Part shown: piece by piece, positions 1 through 10,290 of the stretch | How positions within the stretch are numbered: the first letter of the stretch is position 1 | Layout of the letters: the number at the start of each line of letters is the position of its first letter | Assembly (NCBI GenBank): GCA_009363875.1 | Contig: CM018695.1 | Coordinates: 46,557,935-46,621,934 of the forward strand | Direction: 5' to 3' | Length of the DNA: 64,000 nt | Origin: Mikania micrantha | Lineage: Eukaryota; Streptophyta; Magnoliopsida; Asterales; Asteraceae | Program-made: the position numbers and the translations under genes | The notes under the pieces: model-generated | Told to the model about the DNA's origin: nothing | The model's database searches: none | What the model saw: the letters and a program-made list of their open reading frames with translations, nothing else

Positions 1-1965
1 AAGCATAAGTCATTTTGAGAAAATATATGTTACGTTGTTAGACTCGAGTTAACCTCTTTTGGTTAACCCTAAGTCATTTGTTGGATCTTTACTTTCCAAT
101 GGTTCTTGCATCAAACTCGTGCATAGTTTTGCTTAGAGACGCCAATGGAACTCTTTAACTTAGTTGCATGATTGCATAGTACCACCAAGTTTTAGATGTT
201 ACAATTTACACCTACGCTTAGCTTATTTTTATTGTTTCTTATATGATTCTCACTTTCTTGTTTAACACTCCTTATTGCACTTTAGTTTATACAATGTTGA
301 TTTCGAAATATGAAACCCTAACAAGCTTTCCATTCACACACACACACACCCATGCATGCATGAAGCTACGTAAGGGTTTCCATGCACACACAACAATATG
401 CAACCACCTCGCATGCATGTTAACATGAAATACGCTTTCATGAAGTCATATGGTTCGAGCCCGCGATCAAAACCATCTACTCAAGCCTAGGTTCGGCCGA
501 TTGCAATAACCCAGGTGAAAGAACGAAGTTTGAGCCAAATGTAAGATGCCCGATCGAATGTCTTATGCCACATAGGCTTAACCCGAGCGGCTCGGCCGAC
601 CGAATGAGTGAGTTGGCTGGTTAAAGGTTCGGCCAAATGGGAGTATTGGCCGAATGAGTTTAGCCCGACTAGCTCAGCCGACCGAAAGAGATGCATGGCC
701 CGAATAGGTGGTGGCCGAATGGATGCTTGCCTGGCGAATAAGGGTCTAGACCGAATGGTACCAGCCCGATCGAATGGAGGTCCTGCGAATGGGGTTGGGC
801 CTAATGTGGCTTCTTCGACTACTAGCCTTTCGGCCGAATGGACACAGAAAGCACATTCGGTGAGCTGGGCCTAACCTCATTCGGTTGGTCGAATGGCATC
901 CAGGTGAAACTCTATTTTCGACTTCTATGAACAAGGCATGATGTTTATCATGTTTCTAACTCATCCTAGGTGATTTGGTTGTGATTTGCCTAAGGTTTTA
1001 TGGCTTGTAACCGGCTAAGGATGAGGTTCGAACCTAGGGTTTTCAAAACCCCAAAATTGAACAAAAGACTCATTTTTACCTCAAATCAAACGGTTCAATG
1101 CTTGGATCGACTATATTTTTGGGATCTTCGTGATGTTATGGTCGTTTTGACAACAAAAACACTTGATTTGGTAAAGAAATGGGAAAGATAGAGTGTGGGT
1201 TTCTAGAGATAGAGTGTAGAGAGAGAAAGTGACAGTGAGGATGAGAGAGAATGGGTAGTTGGGAGTTTTAATGGGTATTAAATGCCCCATTTAATTCTTT
1301 CAATTACCCGCGTGTTTGGTTTCGCTCGATTTCGCGTAGAAGCGTCGTTTCGTTCCGTTTTCGTAACGAAATGTTACGGTTTTAAAATTAAATTTATAGA
1401 TTTAATTTAGGTGGTAATTCCTAGTAAATTAATTAAATATCTTCCGTTTATTTTAAAATTTCAGAAATATTAAATTTACTATTTAAATCGAATCGTATAG
1501 TTGTCGCGCGTATTCTTCGAATCATCACCCATATGAATATGACGATAACTACACTTTTCAATATGGTTTTCTAATTCCTAGACATCATTCAGAATGTTAA
1601 ACTTTCAGATATATTCGTACAGATCGTCACCTATACAAATAATCTGTCCATTTAGCATTGTTGTAATGACATCTGTTATTGTTTTGTTATGTTCAACCTC
1701 GCATAGGTTTACCCCAAAGAATCGATCTTTCTTTTAGTTGTTGCATCTTAACAGGCATTTATGTGACAATTCAATGTTGTCTGATGTGTTTCTGACTGTT
1801 AAACTGTGAATCTGAATTAGGTTACTTAAACAACTGCATAATAGTTTTGTGTCAAGCATTACATGACAATAGCATACAAATAGTTCACATAGTTTGTACC
1901 TTAGTTATTGTGCAAGTTACTGTTGAGATCACTGTTCCGGTTACGTTTCCGGCACAGATGTTACA
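1..1965 (-). repeat. Partial 3' LTR of Tekay-like element B
   Basis: This stretch runs off the left edge and ends with gatgttaca at 1965. It is followed at once by a purine-rich tract (minus strand) and by the phrase tttcgtcccgaaatt, which also follows the left LTRs of elements A and D (C has a near-identical form). That makes it the terminal part of a 3' LTR of a minus-strand Ty3/gypsy element. No long ORF looks real. It contains a (CA)n run near 337-350, a GGTTCGGCC-rich segment (490-900) and an A+T-rich U3/R-like part after 1370. The start of the LTR is outside the window, so its length and target-site duplication cannot be checked. Confidence 0.75.
488..905. repeat. TTCGGCCGAATG-type degenerate repeat cluster in LTR B
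   Basis: Many short, imperfect copies of ttcggcc, gccgaatg and gcccga follow one another over about 400 bp, with higher G+C than the surroundings. The LTRs of element C carry a comparable cluster of ggttcg units, although the flanking sequence differs. It reads as a diverged tandem array inside the LTR. Whether it has enhancer or promoter activity cannot be told from sequence. Confidence 0.6.
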
Positions 1966-2041
1966 GTCTCCCCTTGTTAGAGAAATTTCGTCCCGAAATT
2001 TAAGAATCGTTATCAGGTACGGCTTCCTCTGTATACAGTTA
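1966..2041 (-). mobile_element. Extreme 3' internal end and PPT of element B
   Basis: On the minus strand the tract aacaaggggagactg directly precedes the LTR and fits a polypurine tract. The rest is the non-coding tail after integrase. The stretch stops at 2041, where element A inserted, and resumes at 13215 after the duplicated target site, where the end of B's integrase is found. Confidence 0.75.
2037..2041. repeat. Left target-site duplication of element A (agtta)
   Basis: The 5 bp agtta directly before the LTR start tgtcacaccc recurs exactly at 13210-13214, directly after the other LTR's terminal gtgtcaca. Five bp is the usual duplication length for LTR retrotransposons. Confidence 0.93.
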
Positions 2042-4959
2042 TGTCACACCCCCAAATTCCCACTCGTGGTGTCAGTCCACGTGGGTGTGACGTGGCCAGG
2101 ATCACAGCTCATGGTCATATTGAACGACTCTATATGAGTTAACTCAATCATACAGTTTGTAAAATAAGACTAGTTTCATAAGTTTAGCAGCGGAAAAGTT
2201 CATCATTAAAGCAGCGGAAATAAGTAATCAGAACTACACTGTTAACATTGTTTAAAATGACAAAAATCAAAACATAAGCCTAGGATTAGAGTCTATATGT
2301 ATGCAGACTCTCTTGTGCATCTCCATGTGCCTCCTAGCTCATGCTGTTCAGTTACCTGAGAATACATGCTAAAGTGTGTCAACATAAAGTTGGTGAGTTC
2401 ACAGATTTAAGTATTGGAAAGCAGTAAAACAGTTATATATACTGGGTATGTTAAGTAGTTCTGTTGGATCTACGATCCGTGGAGTGTGTCATGTCATCTT
2501 ACCGAAACTCGACTGTTTCCATTTGCCTCTGCGGGTCATCGCGGAACCCGACATCAACATCGATATTACACTCGTTACGACATCCTGTCAACGTTGTTGC
2601 CGAGTGGGGTTGGTCAAACCCAGTAGTACTACGTAATAACGACTCGTTTGTACACAACTAACGGTAAGGGTGGAGAGGACTTGTTGCGATAATAGTACAC
2701 TCAAAATAGTTTTTCGACATACCAGTCATATATCTAAAACAGTTGCATAGCATTCTCACCCCAAAAGATTAGTAAAACAGTTAAGAGTAAAACTGGGGCT
2801 GTAAACTCACCTGAGTCTCCTTGAGTGCGTTCTTACGAGAACGGAGTAGCTCGCTGGCTAGTAGTTACCTATATCACATAGGTGTTATGATTTTGTGATC
2901 ATATTTGCGTTGGTCTCACAGGACCGTATTCGTGTCTAAACAACTCCTGGTTGTTATGTGGGTCGCGTTGACTGTGGTTGACCGTGTTGGTCGTGTTGAC
3001 CGTGTTTGACCTAACGACCCGTTGGTGACGGTTTTGGATCAAGTGTTCGTGTAGTGTGTGGTTTGGTGTCGTGTGATGTGCACGGATACCAAAAGTCATT
3101 CCTATGAGGAAACTTACTATTTATAGTAAGTTCCTATTTTAGGAAAGTTTCCACATTAGGCAAGTCATGCATTAAATCACATTCCGATTGTTCTAACATG
3201 CATATTTATCCTAAATGAGCATGTTATCAAATAGCACATCGTTACACACAGCCGGTTTAACATAGTTTGCGCGTAAAAGTTTCTAAAATTAGAAAGTTTC
3301 TAAAATAAGCACATTTCATCAAGTTTAACAACCCACATCATCTAATATCATTATCTTAGTCCTAAATAACCCATTAATCATGATCATTACAACTAACATG
3401 TGACAAATCATTAACTTGGCAAAATAAAGTTACTATATTTAGTAACTTATGAAAATAACACAAAATCAAGTCTCCCAATATCATATTCCTTTCAATATCA
3501 TCATATAATCACCAAATAAACATGTTAGACTCATAACATTATCATACCTATCAACAAGTTGCGAACTTACGATAAAAAGTTACTATTTATAGTAACATTC
3601 ATGAAAATCATCCTTTTGACAATTCTAAACATTCCAACACATCAATATGTCATCCTCTTAGTTTCTAAACATCATGTTAAACATAACATATAGATCTAAA
3701 CATGCAAATGCGGTCATTTCCTCAAAAATACCCATTTTGTAACATAAAAGTTTCCATATTTAGTAATAATGTAACTAGGCATGCTTTCGATCAAAATCAA
3801 TACTTCTACACATTGTAATCCATCATCAATATCGCTTATCATAACATTTTATTATCAAAAATCATGTATAAACACTTAGATCATTCATGCATGTATTCAA
3901 AAGTACCTATCTCATCACAAATCAACATATGGCCATTTAAATCAATAGAAATCGTCATAGATCATTATCAAACCACCAAATCAGTGATAAACACATTCAA
4001 AAATTCGTGATTAAAGTGGTGGTGGTGATGCATGTGGGTATTACCCCTTGCATGTGTGCTCATATGCGATTTTAAGAAGTTTTGACCATAGAAACTACCT
4101 CCAAGGCTTCTTTGGGTGCTTGAATCTCAATGGAACAGAACTAGAGAGCTTCAAAAGCTTCTGGAAATCTTCTCCACAGTAGTTCCCACCGTTCAAGATG
4201 TTAGGTGATGTGTTCTAGTCTTCTCGAGCCTTCAAAATCTCCAAGAATGAGCTCCAATGGCTCTTAGATGGCTCCAATATGGTTAGTGGTGGTGTAACAG
4301 GGTGATAATGGCCGCACAAGGAGTTCTCAGTCGAGGGATTTGGAATAGGTTAGCCAGAAATGATTTCATCTTGGTTTAATAAAAATTTTGGATGTTGGGG
4401 TCATCGCGTACCGCGGAGACTGCCTAAAAAGCAACCCCGCGTACCGCGGTGATTAAAATAATCATTCTGTTCCCGAAACACGCCGTGTACCGCGGTGGTG
4501 GAAGTTGATCGGTTCTCGCGTACCGCGATGGTTTTCGGAGAATTCAAATTCTCCCGCTCGAGCTTCGCATACCGCGAAGGCCCAATTGGGTGCCCATCGC
4601 GTACCGCGATGGGTGTCGGTTGAGCCCAATAGGCCCAATTTCATTGTTTTGGACCGAATTTCTCGTATTTCTCGAATACGATCATCGTTTCTCGACACTT
4701 AAGCATTGTTCAACTAAATTAGGTTCTCCGGAACCTAATTGTGCAGTGTATGTGTACTGTGGTTTGATCCGTTCACCAACGTTCGTTATTCAAGACACGT
4801 GCAAGTTCTGTGCGATAATTTCTCGAATTATCGGTGTGTTTGGTCCGTTGTGCCACGTGTCACACTAAATACAATTATTCTAGTGCCACGTATGAAATAA
4901 TAATACACTTTATTATTAAAATAAAATAAATGCTGACCTGGAATTTGCGAGGTGTCACA
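2042..4959 (-). repeat. 3' LTR of element A
   Basis: It begins tgtcacaccc and ends ggtgtcaca (TG...CA on either strand). It is 2918 bp long and nearly identical to 10291-13209. It contains a long A+T-rich middle (3100-4000) with several tagtaact/agttactat-like short inverted motifs and a G+C-rich palindromic cluster at 4404-4612. Short ORFs in it occur in both LTR copies because the LTR is duplicated; none resembles a known protein. Confidence 0.95.
4404..4612. repeat. Six-copy CGCGTACCGCG motif cluster (left LTR of A)
   Basis: Six copies of an 11-bp near-palindrome, consensus CGCGTACCGCG, with single-base variants (for example gtgtaccgcg, cgcataccgcg), lie in about 210 bp. Several have short flanks that make longer inverted repeats, such as cccatcgcgtaccgcgatggg. 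The same cluster is present in the other LTR. A run of CG-containing palindromes in an otherwise A+T-rich LTR could bind a dimeric factor or attract methylation; that is inference. Confidence 0.85.
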
Positions 4960-4972
4960 TCATTCCCCAGTT
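4960..4972 (-). other. Polypurine tract of element A
   Basis: On the minus strand, aactggggaatga abuts the 3' LTR start tgtgacacc. This is the expected position and composition of the primer for plus-strand DNA synthesis. Confidence 0.75.
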
Positions 4973-4994
4973 AATAGGAATTTCGTCCCGAAAT

Positions 4995-6359
4995 TCAGTT
5001 CGTGTTGCCGGTGTTAGTCGGGTCGGAGAATAAGTGAGGGTATTTCTGTTTCATTTGGTCCTCTCGTTCCCAGGTGTATTCCGGTCCTCGTCTGAATTCC
5101 ATCGTACCTTTACGATCGGTATCTTGCTAAGCTTTAATTTCTTGATTTCCCGGTCCATGATTTCCACCGGTTCCTCAACGAAGTGTAGTTGTTCGTCTAT
5201 CTGGATTTTCTCTAAAGGAATTGCGAGCGTTTCGTTTGATAAACATTTCTGGAGATTTGAAACGTGAAACACGTTGTGTACACTACTCAATTCTTGTGGT
5301 AGCTGTAGTTCGTAGGTCACGGGGCCTATTCGTTTTGTGATATCGAATGGACCAATGTAACGAGGGTTTAGCTTTCCTCGTTTCCTTAATCGAATCACCC
5401 CTTCCAAGGCGAGACTTTAAGAAGTACTCGGTCTCCTATTTGGGATTCCAAAGGTTTGCGTCTTTTGTCGGCATAGCTTTTCTGTCTGTCCCGAGCTGTT
5501 GCCATTCGTTTACGTATTTGCACGATTTTCTTGGTCGTTTCGTGCACAAGTTCGAGGCTTGTCAGTTGGCTTTCACAACTTCCGCCCATCAAATGAATGA
5601 TTGACACTTACGTCCCTAGAGTGCTTCGAACGTTGCAGCTTGTATGCTCGTGTGATAAGTATTGTTGTACGAGGACTTAACTAACGGTAAGCGAGTCTCC
5701 CAGTTATTGTCAAAGTCATTGACACATGCTCGAAGTGCGTTTTCCAATCTCTGTATAGTTCGTTCGCTCTGCCCATCAGTTTGCGGATGTTAACGGTTCT
5801 CATACCCAAATCTCGTGCCCAAGGTCTGATGCTAGGATTTCCAGAAATGTGACGTAAATCAGTTGTCGCGGTTAGAGATGATCAAGATTGGCACTACCCG
5901 TCGAGTGCCCACTTCCTTCAGGTAAATTCGATTCAGTTTTTCTAGTTTGTCGGTCTCCTTGATGGGTATAAAGTGTGCAGGCTTCGTTGGTAGCTTAATA
6001 ATTACTCAAACAGTATCGCAACCACTTGCCGTCCTTGGCAGTTTAGTTATTAAGTCCATAGGACTCTACCTCCATTTCCACATTGGTATCTTGGGTTGTT
6101 GAAACAGCCCTGATGGCTTTTGATACTCCATCTTGACCTTTGAGCATGTTAACCACTTACCCACGTAAGTTGTTAATTCTGCCTTCACCCTCGGCCGCCG
6201 ATAGGTCGTCTTTAGGTCACGGTATATTGTGTCAGGGACCGGGTGTAAAGAATGTTGGCTCCTTTGAGCTTCATCCATCACTACGCCTCTCAGTCCTCCG
6301 TAGTGTGGAATCCAGTTCCGATCCATAAGATAGTAGGTTACGTCGGCCTTCACCTTCAT
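4995..6359 (-). pseudogene. Integrase of element A, degraded
   Basis: Recognisable Ty3/gypsy integrase pieces lie in order on the minus strand. The N-terminal zinc region (about 6359-6066) has one finger Cys replaced (GKWLTCSKVK, where relatives have a Cys before LTC). The core (about 6010-5610) has several stops, and the first Asp of its SDRD motif reads SNRD; DGQSERTIQ, with the catalytic Glu, is kept. The C-terminal part (5607-4995) ends in the family tail QKYPHLF after a frameshift near 5095. Loss of the core Asp alone should abolish integration. It follows RNase H directly, as in a normal pol polyprotein. Confidence 0.88.
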
Positions 6360-6489
6360 CTGCTTATCCGTGCCACGCAGGGGGTAAGTGAGTGAGGTCC
6401 TTGACCTTCAGAGTTTCCTGTTGTGTAGTTCGGATTCTGATTGGGTAGCTCCGAGTGGATCGTAAGTTGTAGTGTTCGTACGCCCTTGG

Positions 6490-7067
6490 TTGTTTCTTTC
6501 CGGCTCATCGTGTCGGCTACTACGTTAGTTTTTCCAGTGTGGTACTTGATAGCACAATCACAATTGCCTATCAGCTAGTCCCATCTGAGTTGTCTCATGT
6601 TCAGTCCCTTCTGGTCGAAGGTGTGTTGCAGTCTCTTATGATTGATGAATATCGTGCATTTCGTGTCGGATAGGTAGTGTCACTAGATCTTTCGTGCGAA
6701 CACTACGGCTCCCAATTCCAAGTCATGAGTCGTGTAGTTCTTTTCGTGCACTTTCAATTGTCGTGACGCATAAGCTATCAAATTGTCGTGACGCATAAGC
6801 TATCACCTTCTCGCGTTGCTTCAATACACAACCGAGTCCTTGTTTTGACGCGTCGCAATAAACTACAAAGTCTTCGCACCCGTCCGGTAGTGATAGAATA
6901 GGTTCACTGCACAATTTCTGCTTCAACAAGTCGAAAGTAGCTTCTTGTTTCTCTCCCCATTCGAATTTCTTGTCTTTGTGCGTAAGGGAAGTCAATGATT
7001 GTGCGATCTTCGAGGATCCCTCAATAGATCGCCTGTAGTACCCGGCCAATCCCAGAAACTGTCGCAC
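6490..7067 (-). pseudogene. RT connection and RNase H of element A, degraded
   Basis: The minus-strand frame from 7067 begins with the RT connection motif FLGLAGYYRR and continues to the RNase H start VVYCDASKQGLGCVL, typical of Ty3/gypsy. A 25-bp tandem duplication (6756-6805) shifts the frame within RNase H. Past it the region continues with stops to a remnant of the RNase H end near 6500 (a VVAD-like sequence before the tether to integrase). It cannot make a full enzyme. The domain order places it between RT and INT. Confidence 0.85.
6756..6805. repeat. 25-bp perfect tandem duplication in RNase H
   Basis: The 25-bp unit starting aattgtcgtgacgcataagc occurs twice with no gap (6756-6780 and 6781-6805). 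The length is not a multiple of three, so it breaks the reading frame. It is probably a replication or reverse-transcription slip. Confidence 0.95.
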
Positions 7068-7076
7068 CTCAGTCGG

Positions 7077-8274
7077 AGTCTTTGGTACTGTCCAGTTCTT
7101 AATGGCCTCGATCTTGTCTGGATCTACGTGTATTCCTTTTGCGTATACTACGTGTCCAAGAAACTGGACTTCGCGAATCCAAATATCGCATTTGGAAACT
7201 TCGCGTATTGTTGTTCCCTCTTCAGTAGTTCTAAGACACGCTTTAAGTGGTCGGCATGTTCTTCTTGGGTCTTGGAGTACATCAGGGTATCATCTAGGAA
7301 CACGATTACGAATTTGTCCAGATACGGCTTACACACCCGATTCATGAGATCCATGAATACTGCCGGTGCGTTGGTCAGTCCGAAGGGCATGACCAAACAT
7401 TCGTAATGTCAATCTTGCGTCCTAAGGATCGTCTTAGGAATGCCCTTTTCTTGTATCCTCGTTTGATGGTAATCGGAACTCAAAACGATCTTCGGGTAAT
7501 AGCTTGACCCTTACAACTAGTCTAACAAATCGTCCATTCGTGGTAATAGTATCAATTCCTGTTTGTCACCTTGCTTAACTCTCGGTAGTCGATACACATT
7601 CGGGAAGACCTGTCTTTCTTTCTCACAAGCAGGACTGGTGCTCCTCGTGTTGATAATCTTGGTCTGGTTAATTCTTTGTCTAACAACTCTTGCAATTGAT
7701 CAGAACGTTTCTTGCATCTTAGTTGGACCAATCGGTATTGTGCTTTGACGGTTAGTGCGGCTCACGGTGTGAGGTCTATCCGAAACTCGACTTGTCGCTT
7801 TGGGGTAGTCCAGGTGAATCTTTGGGAAAATTACAAACAACTTCAATGTCCTCCATCTTCCTTTCCTTCTACGATTGTTTCGTGATACAACTAATATCGT
7901 TGAGTATCCTTTCTGTAGGTACTTGCCAGCCTATGACATGGTGTTTCGCGTTATTCTCCGTCGTTCTCTCTGAATAGGTATATGATTTCCATTTGACAAC
8001 GTAACATTGGTCTATCTTCTTATTGCACACACTCTCTGCTTGGTCTGTAGTTACTAGTCTGTACCCACCATTGCATCAAAGTTTTCGGGACTTACTGAAA
8101 TTAGGTCGATCTCAAATTCGTGACCCGTCAACACCAAGGCGCATCCTTTGAAAATGTGTTGTGTCTCAATCAGCTTACAGTCGGTTAACTCTTATAGTCT
8201 AAGGATGTCGGGGTAATGTTAAGCATTTTACTAAATTCGCTAAGCATCAGGCTACTCTTAGCACCAATATCACA
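7077..8274 (-). pseudogene. Protease and reverse transcriptase of element A, degraded
   Basis: A stop follows the gag frame at 8275. The next minus-strand codons read DIGA where the aspartic protease motif DSGA is expected, then run into more stops. Further on (7396-7148) a clear RT palm segment is present: MPFGLTNAPAVFMDLMNRV, then FLDDTLMYS as the catalytic YxDD-type box. Between 7400 and 8000 only scattered pol remains are seen. Function is lost; the frame is broken many times, unlike gag next to it. Confidence 0.85.
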
Positions 8275-9501
8275 TTACATACTAGCATAGGCATTATGTA
8301 AAAGGAACGTACCAGTCACAATGATAGGATCATCTTTTGCTTCTTTGGAGTCATTTACAAATGCAGGGCCCATTGTCACGCTTTCTTTTTCCTTCAGCTG
8401 TGGGCAATCCCTGCGCCAATGCCCAGGCTTGCCACACTTATAACACCCTTTAACGACTTTCTGGTTGTCTTTGCTACCAACTGGCTTGCTTCTACACTCC
8501 TTGGCCATGTGACCGTTTCTTCCGCATTTCCGACATCGATAGCGTTCACACTGGCCGTTGTGATGATATGGGCATCTTTTGCACTTAGGGTATTTCCCCA
8601 GGTAGGCATTCTTGCCCTTGGTACTGGATGGTGTAGCAGTAGAGTCGCTAGTTGTTGCTGACTGGTTATGGAGTTGCATTTGTTGGGAAGAGGGTGTTTG
8701 GTTGTGACTAGGCTCCCGCTTGCGCTTGCAATCCTGAGACTTCAGGTGTTCACCCCTCTTGGGTAACTTACCCTGTGCTACCGCTTGGTTAGTCATATGG
8801 TGAGCCAGGCAAATAGTGGGTTGAAGGAGAGTGGGGTCTATCATGATAACCAAGCTTTGGATCTGTTCGGGTAATCCACTGACGTACGGCTCAATCTTTT
8901 TGTATTCCGGGGTCACCATTTCTGGGCATTGTTTACACCATTCGTGAAATCGAGCGGTGTACTGTTCGATTTCAGATCCTTCCATTTTGTGATTCCAGAA
9001 CCCCTCCAGTTTCTTGATTTCGTTCTGTGGACAGTATTCTTCTTTCAACATTTTGACGAAATTTTCCCAGGGAATTGAGTTAGCAGTCTTCAGACTCAGT
9101 GTCTGGACATGCGAATTCCACCAAGTGAGGGCTTGTCCATCTAGAGTCCCGGTAGCAAATTTCACTTTGTCTTCTTCAGAACACTTGCACATGTGGAAGA
9201 TTGATTCGGCCCTCTTAACCCATTGGAGCAGCCCTACTGCTCCTTCTGATCCCGTGTATGGTTGAGGATGGTAGCTGAGGAAAGTTTTGAAGGTGCATCC
9301 TCTTGAGTTGTTGTTGTGAGTCTCACTTCCTGTCTCACTGTTTAAGCATGCAGCCTCGTAATCCGTAATGGCTTTGTTAACCAGTTGTTCTACCATGGCC
9401 TCGACAGTCGCAGAATCGATTGACGGGTTGTCAGTGCGCACATACGTTCCTTGACCATCCATTTGTTGGTATCTATATACAATAGATATTGTATTACTCA
9501 C
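8275..9501 (-). CDS. gag: Gag polyprotein of element A, intact 408-aa ORF
   Basis: This is the structural protein that would package element RNA into cytoplasmic virus-like particles. The N-terminal half (about residues 70-230) has the retrotransposon-gag fold signature, with LLQWVKRAESIF, LDGQALTWWNS and WENFVKMLKEEY. A basic, Gln/Ser-rich linker follows, then a Cys-rich segment starting near residue 307 and two CCHC zinc knuckles (from 323, CRKCGRNGHMAKEC; from 353, CYKCGKPGHWRRDC). The start could be Met1, or Met14 (MDGQGTYV), which resembles starts of related proteins. The ORF ends at a stop just before the protease remnant. It is free of stops while the whole of pol is broken. Confidence 0.92.
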   Translation of the reverse strand: MSNTISIVYRYQQMDGQGTYVRTDNPSIDSATVEAMVEQLVNKAITDYEAACLNSETGSETHNNNSRGCTFKTFLSYHPQPYTGSEGAVGLLQWVKRAESIFHMCKCSEEDKVKFATGTLDGQALTWWNSHVQTLSLKTANSIPWENFVKMLKEEYCPQNEIKKLEGFWNHKMEGSEIEQYTARFHEWCKQCPEMVTPEYKKIEPYVSGLPEQIQSLVIMIDPTLLQPTICLAHHMTNQAVAQGKLPKRGEHLKSQDCKRKREPSHNQTPSSQQMQLHNQSATTSDSTATPSSTKGKNAYLGKYPKCKRCPYHHNGQCERYRCRKCGRNGHMAKECRSKPVGSKDNQKVVKGCYKCGKPGHWRRDCPQLKEKESVTMGPAFVNDSKEAKDDPIIVTGTFLLHNAYASM

Positions 9502-10275
9502 TGTTAGAGTTATTGCGTGTAAGCATGTGTAGGGAGGAAATATATCATAAGCTTAAGATACCATTTCAAAAGTAGGATCATAGGTTTGACGAGATTACTA
9601 CTACCAAGATGATTTGTATGAGCACAACTCGCTCATACCGGTTCTAACAATAGTACAATACTATATATAATAAAGAAATAACTACTCGGTGGAAACAGCG
9701 GAGCTCGAATCTCCACTTTCAGAGGTGTACTATACAGTTTCCCAGCTGGTTGTAGCTTATCAATTGAACTTGCCAGAATTCGTATGTACCTATAAATTCA
9801 CGATTACGTTGGCCACCATAATCGTCAATTTATCTTACACAGTCATTCTAGTTCATTCAATCTCAAGCTACTTAACAATCTCGGGTTCGAAGTTTTGCTT
9901 CCTGAGTGTCGATACTAAGGTTACAATCCATAAACATGCATCATTTGACTGGGTTTACACTCAAGAAAGAGGTTGGAAAAGGCGTTCGATTTGAGTTGGA
10001 TTGTGCTATAGGAGTCTTCTTCATAGCATAGAAGAGTTTCCCTTTGGTCTTGAGTTCGCCTTTTCTCTAATTCCCTTGCACAGGTCGTATGTGTAGTTGA
10101 GTGTTAACGCCCATTAAGGGTGCCAGAGGCATGTTCGTAAGAGTCAGATCAAATCACAAAGCATGTTGTTAAGTTAAGCACATAATGTGTTGTGTGAAAC
10201 TAGTGTAGTGTCTATTGTAGAGCAGTGGCTATAGTCTAAGTTCACTACATGCAAACCTAGTTCCCTATAACCAAA
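9502..10275 (-). other. Leader between primer binding site and gag of element A
   Basis: About 770 bp of sequence upstream of gag on the transcribed strand. I see no convincing coding sequence; the plus-strand 101-codon frame here has no recognisable similarity. This is where a packaging signal would lie, but none can be identified by eye. Confidence 0.6.
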
Positions 10276-10287
10276 GCTCTGATACAA
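10276..10287 (-). other. Primer binding site of element A
   Basis: On the minus strand, three bases after the 5' LTR, the sequence TTGTATCAGAGC matches the plant initiator-Met tRNA 3' complement TTGGTATCAGAGC with one G missing. The position fixes the element's orientation and marks the right LTR as the 5' LTR. The missing base may weaken priming. Confidence 0.85.
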
Positions 10288-10290
10288 GTC

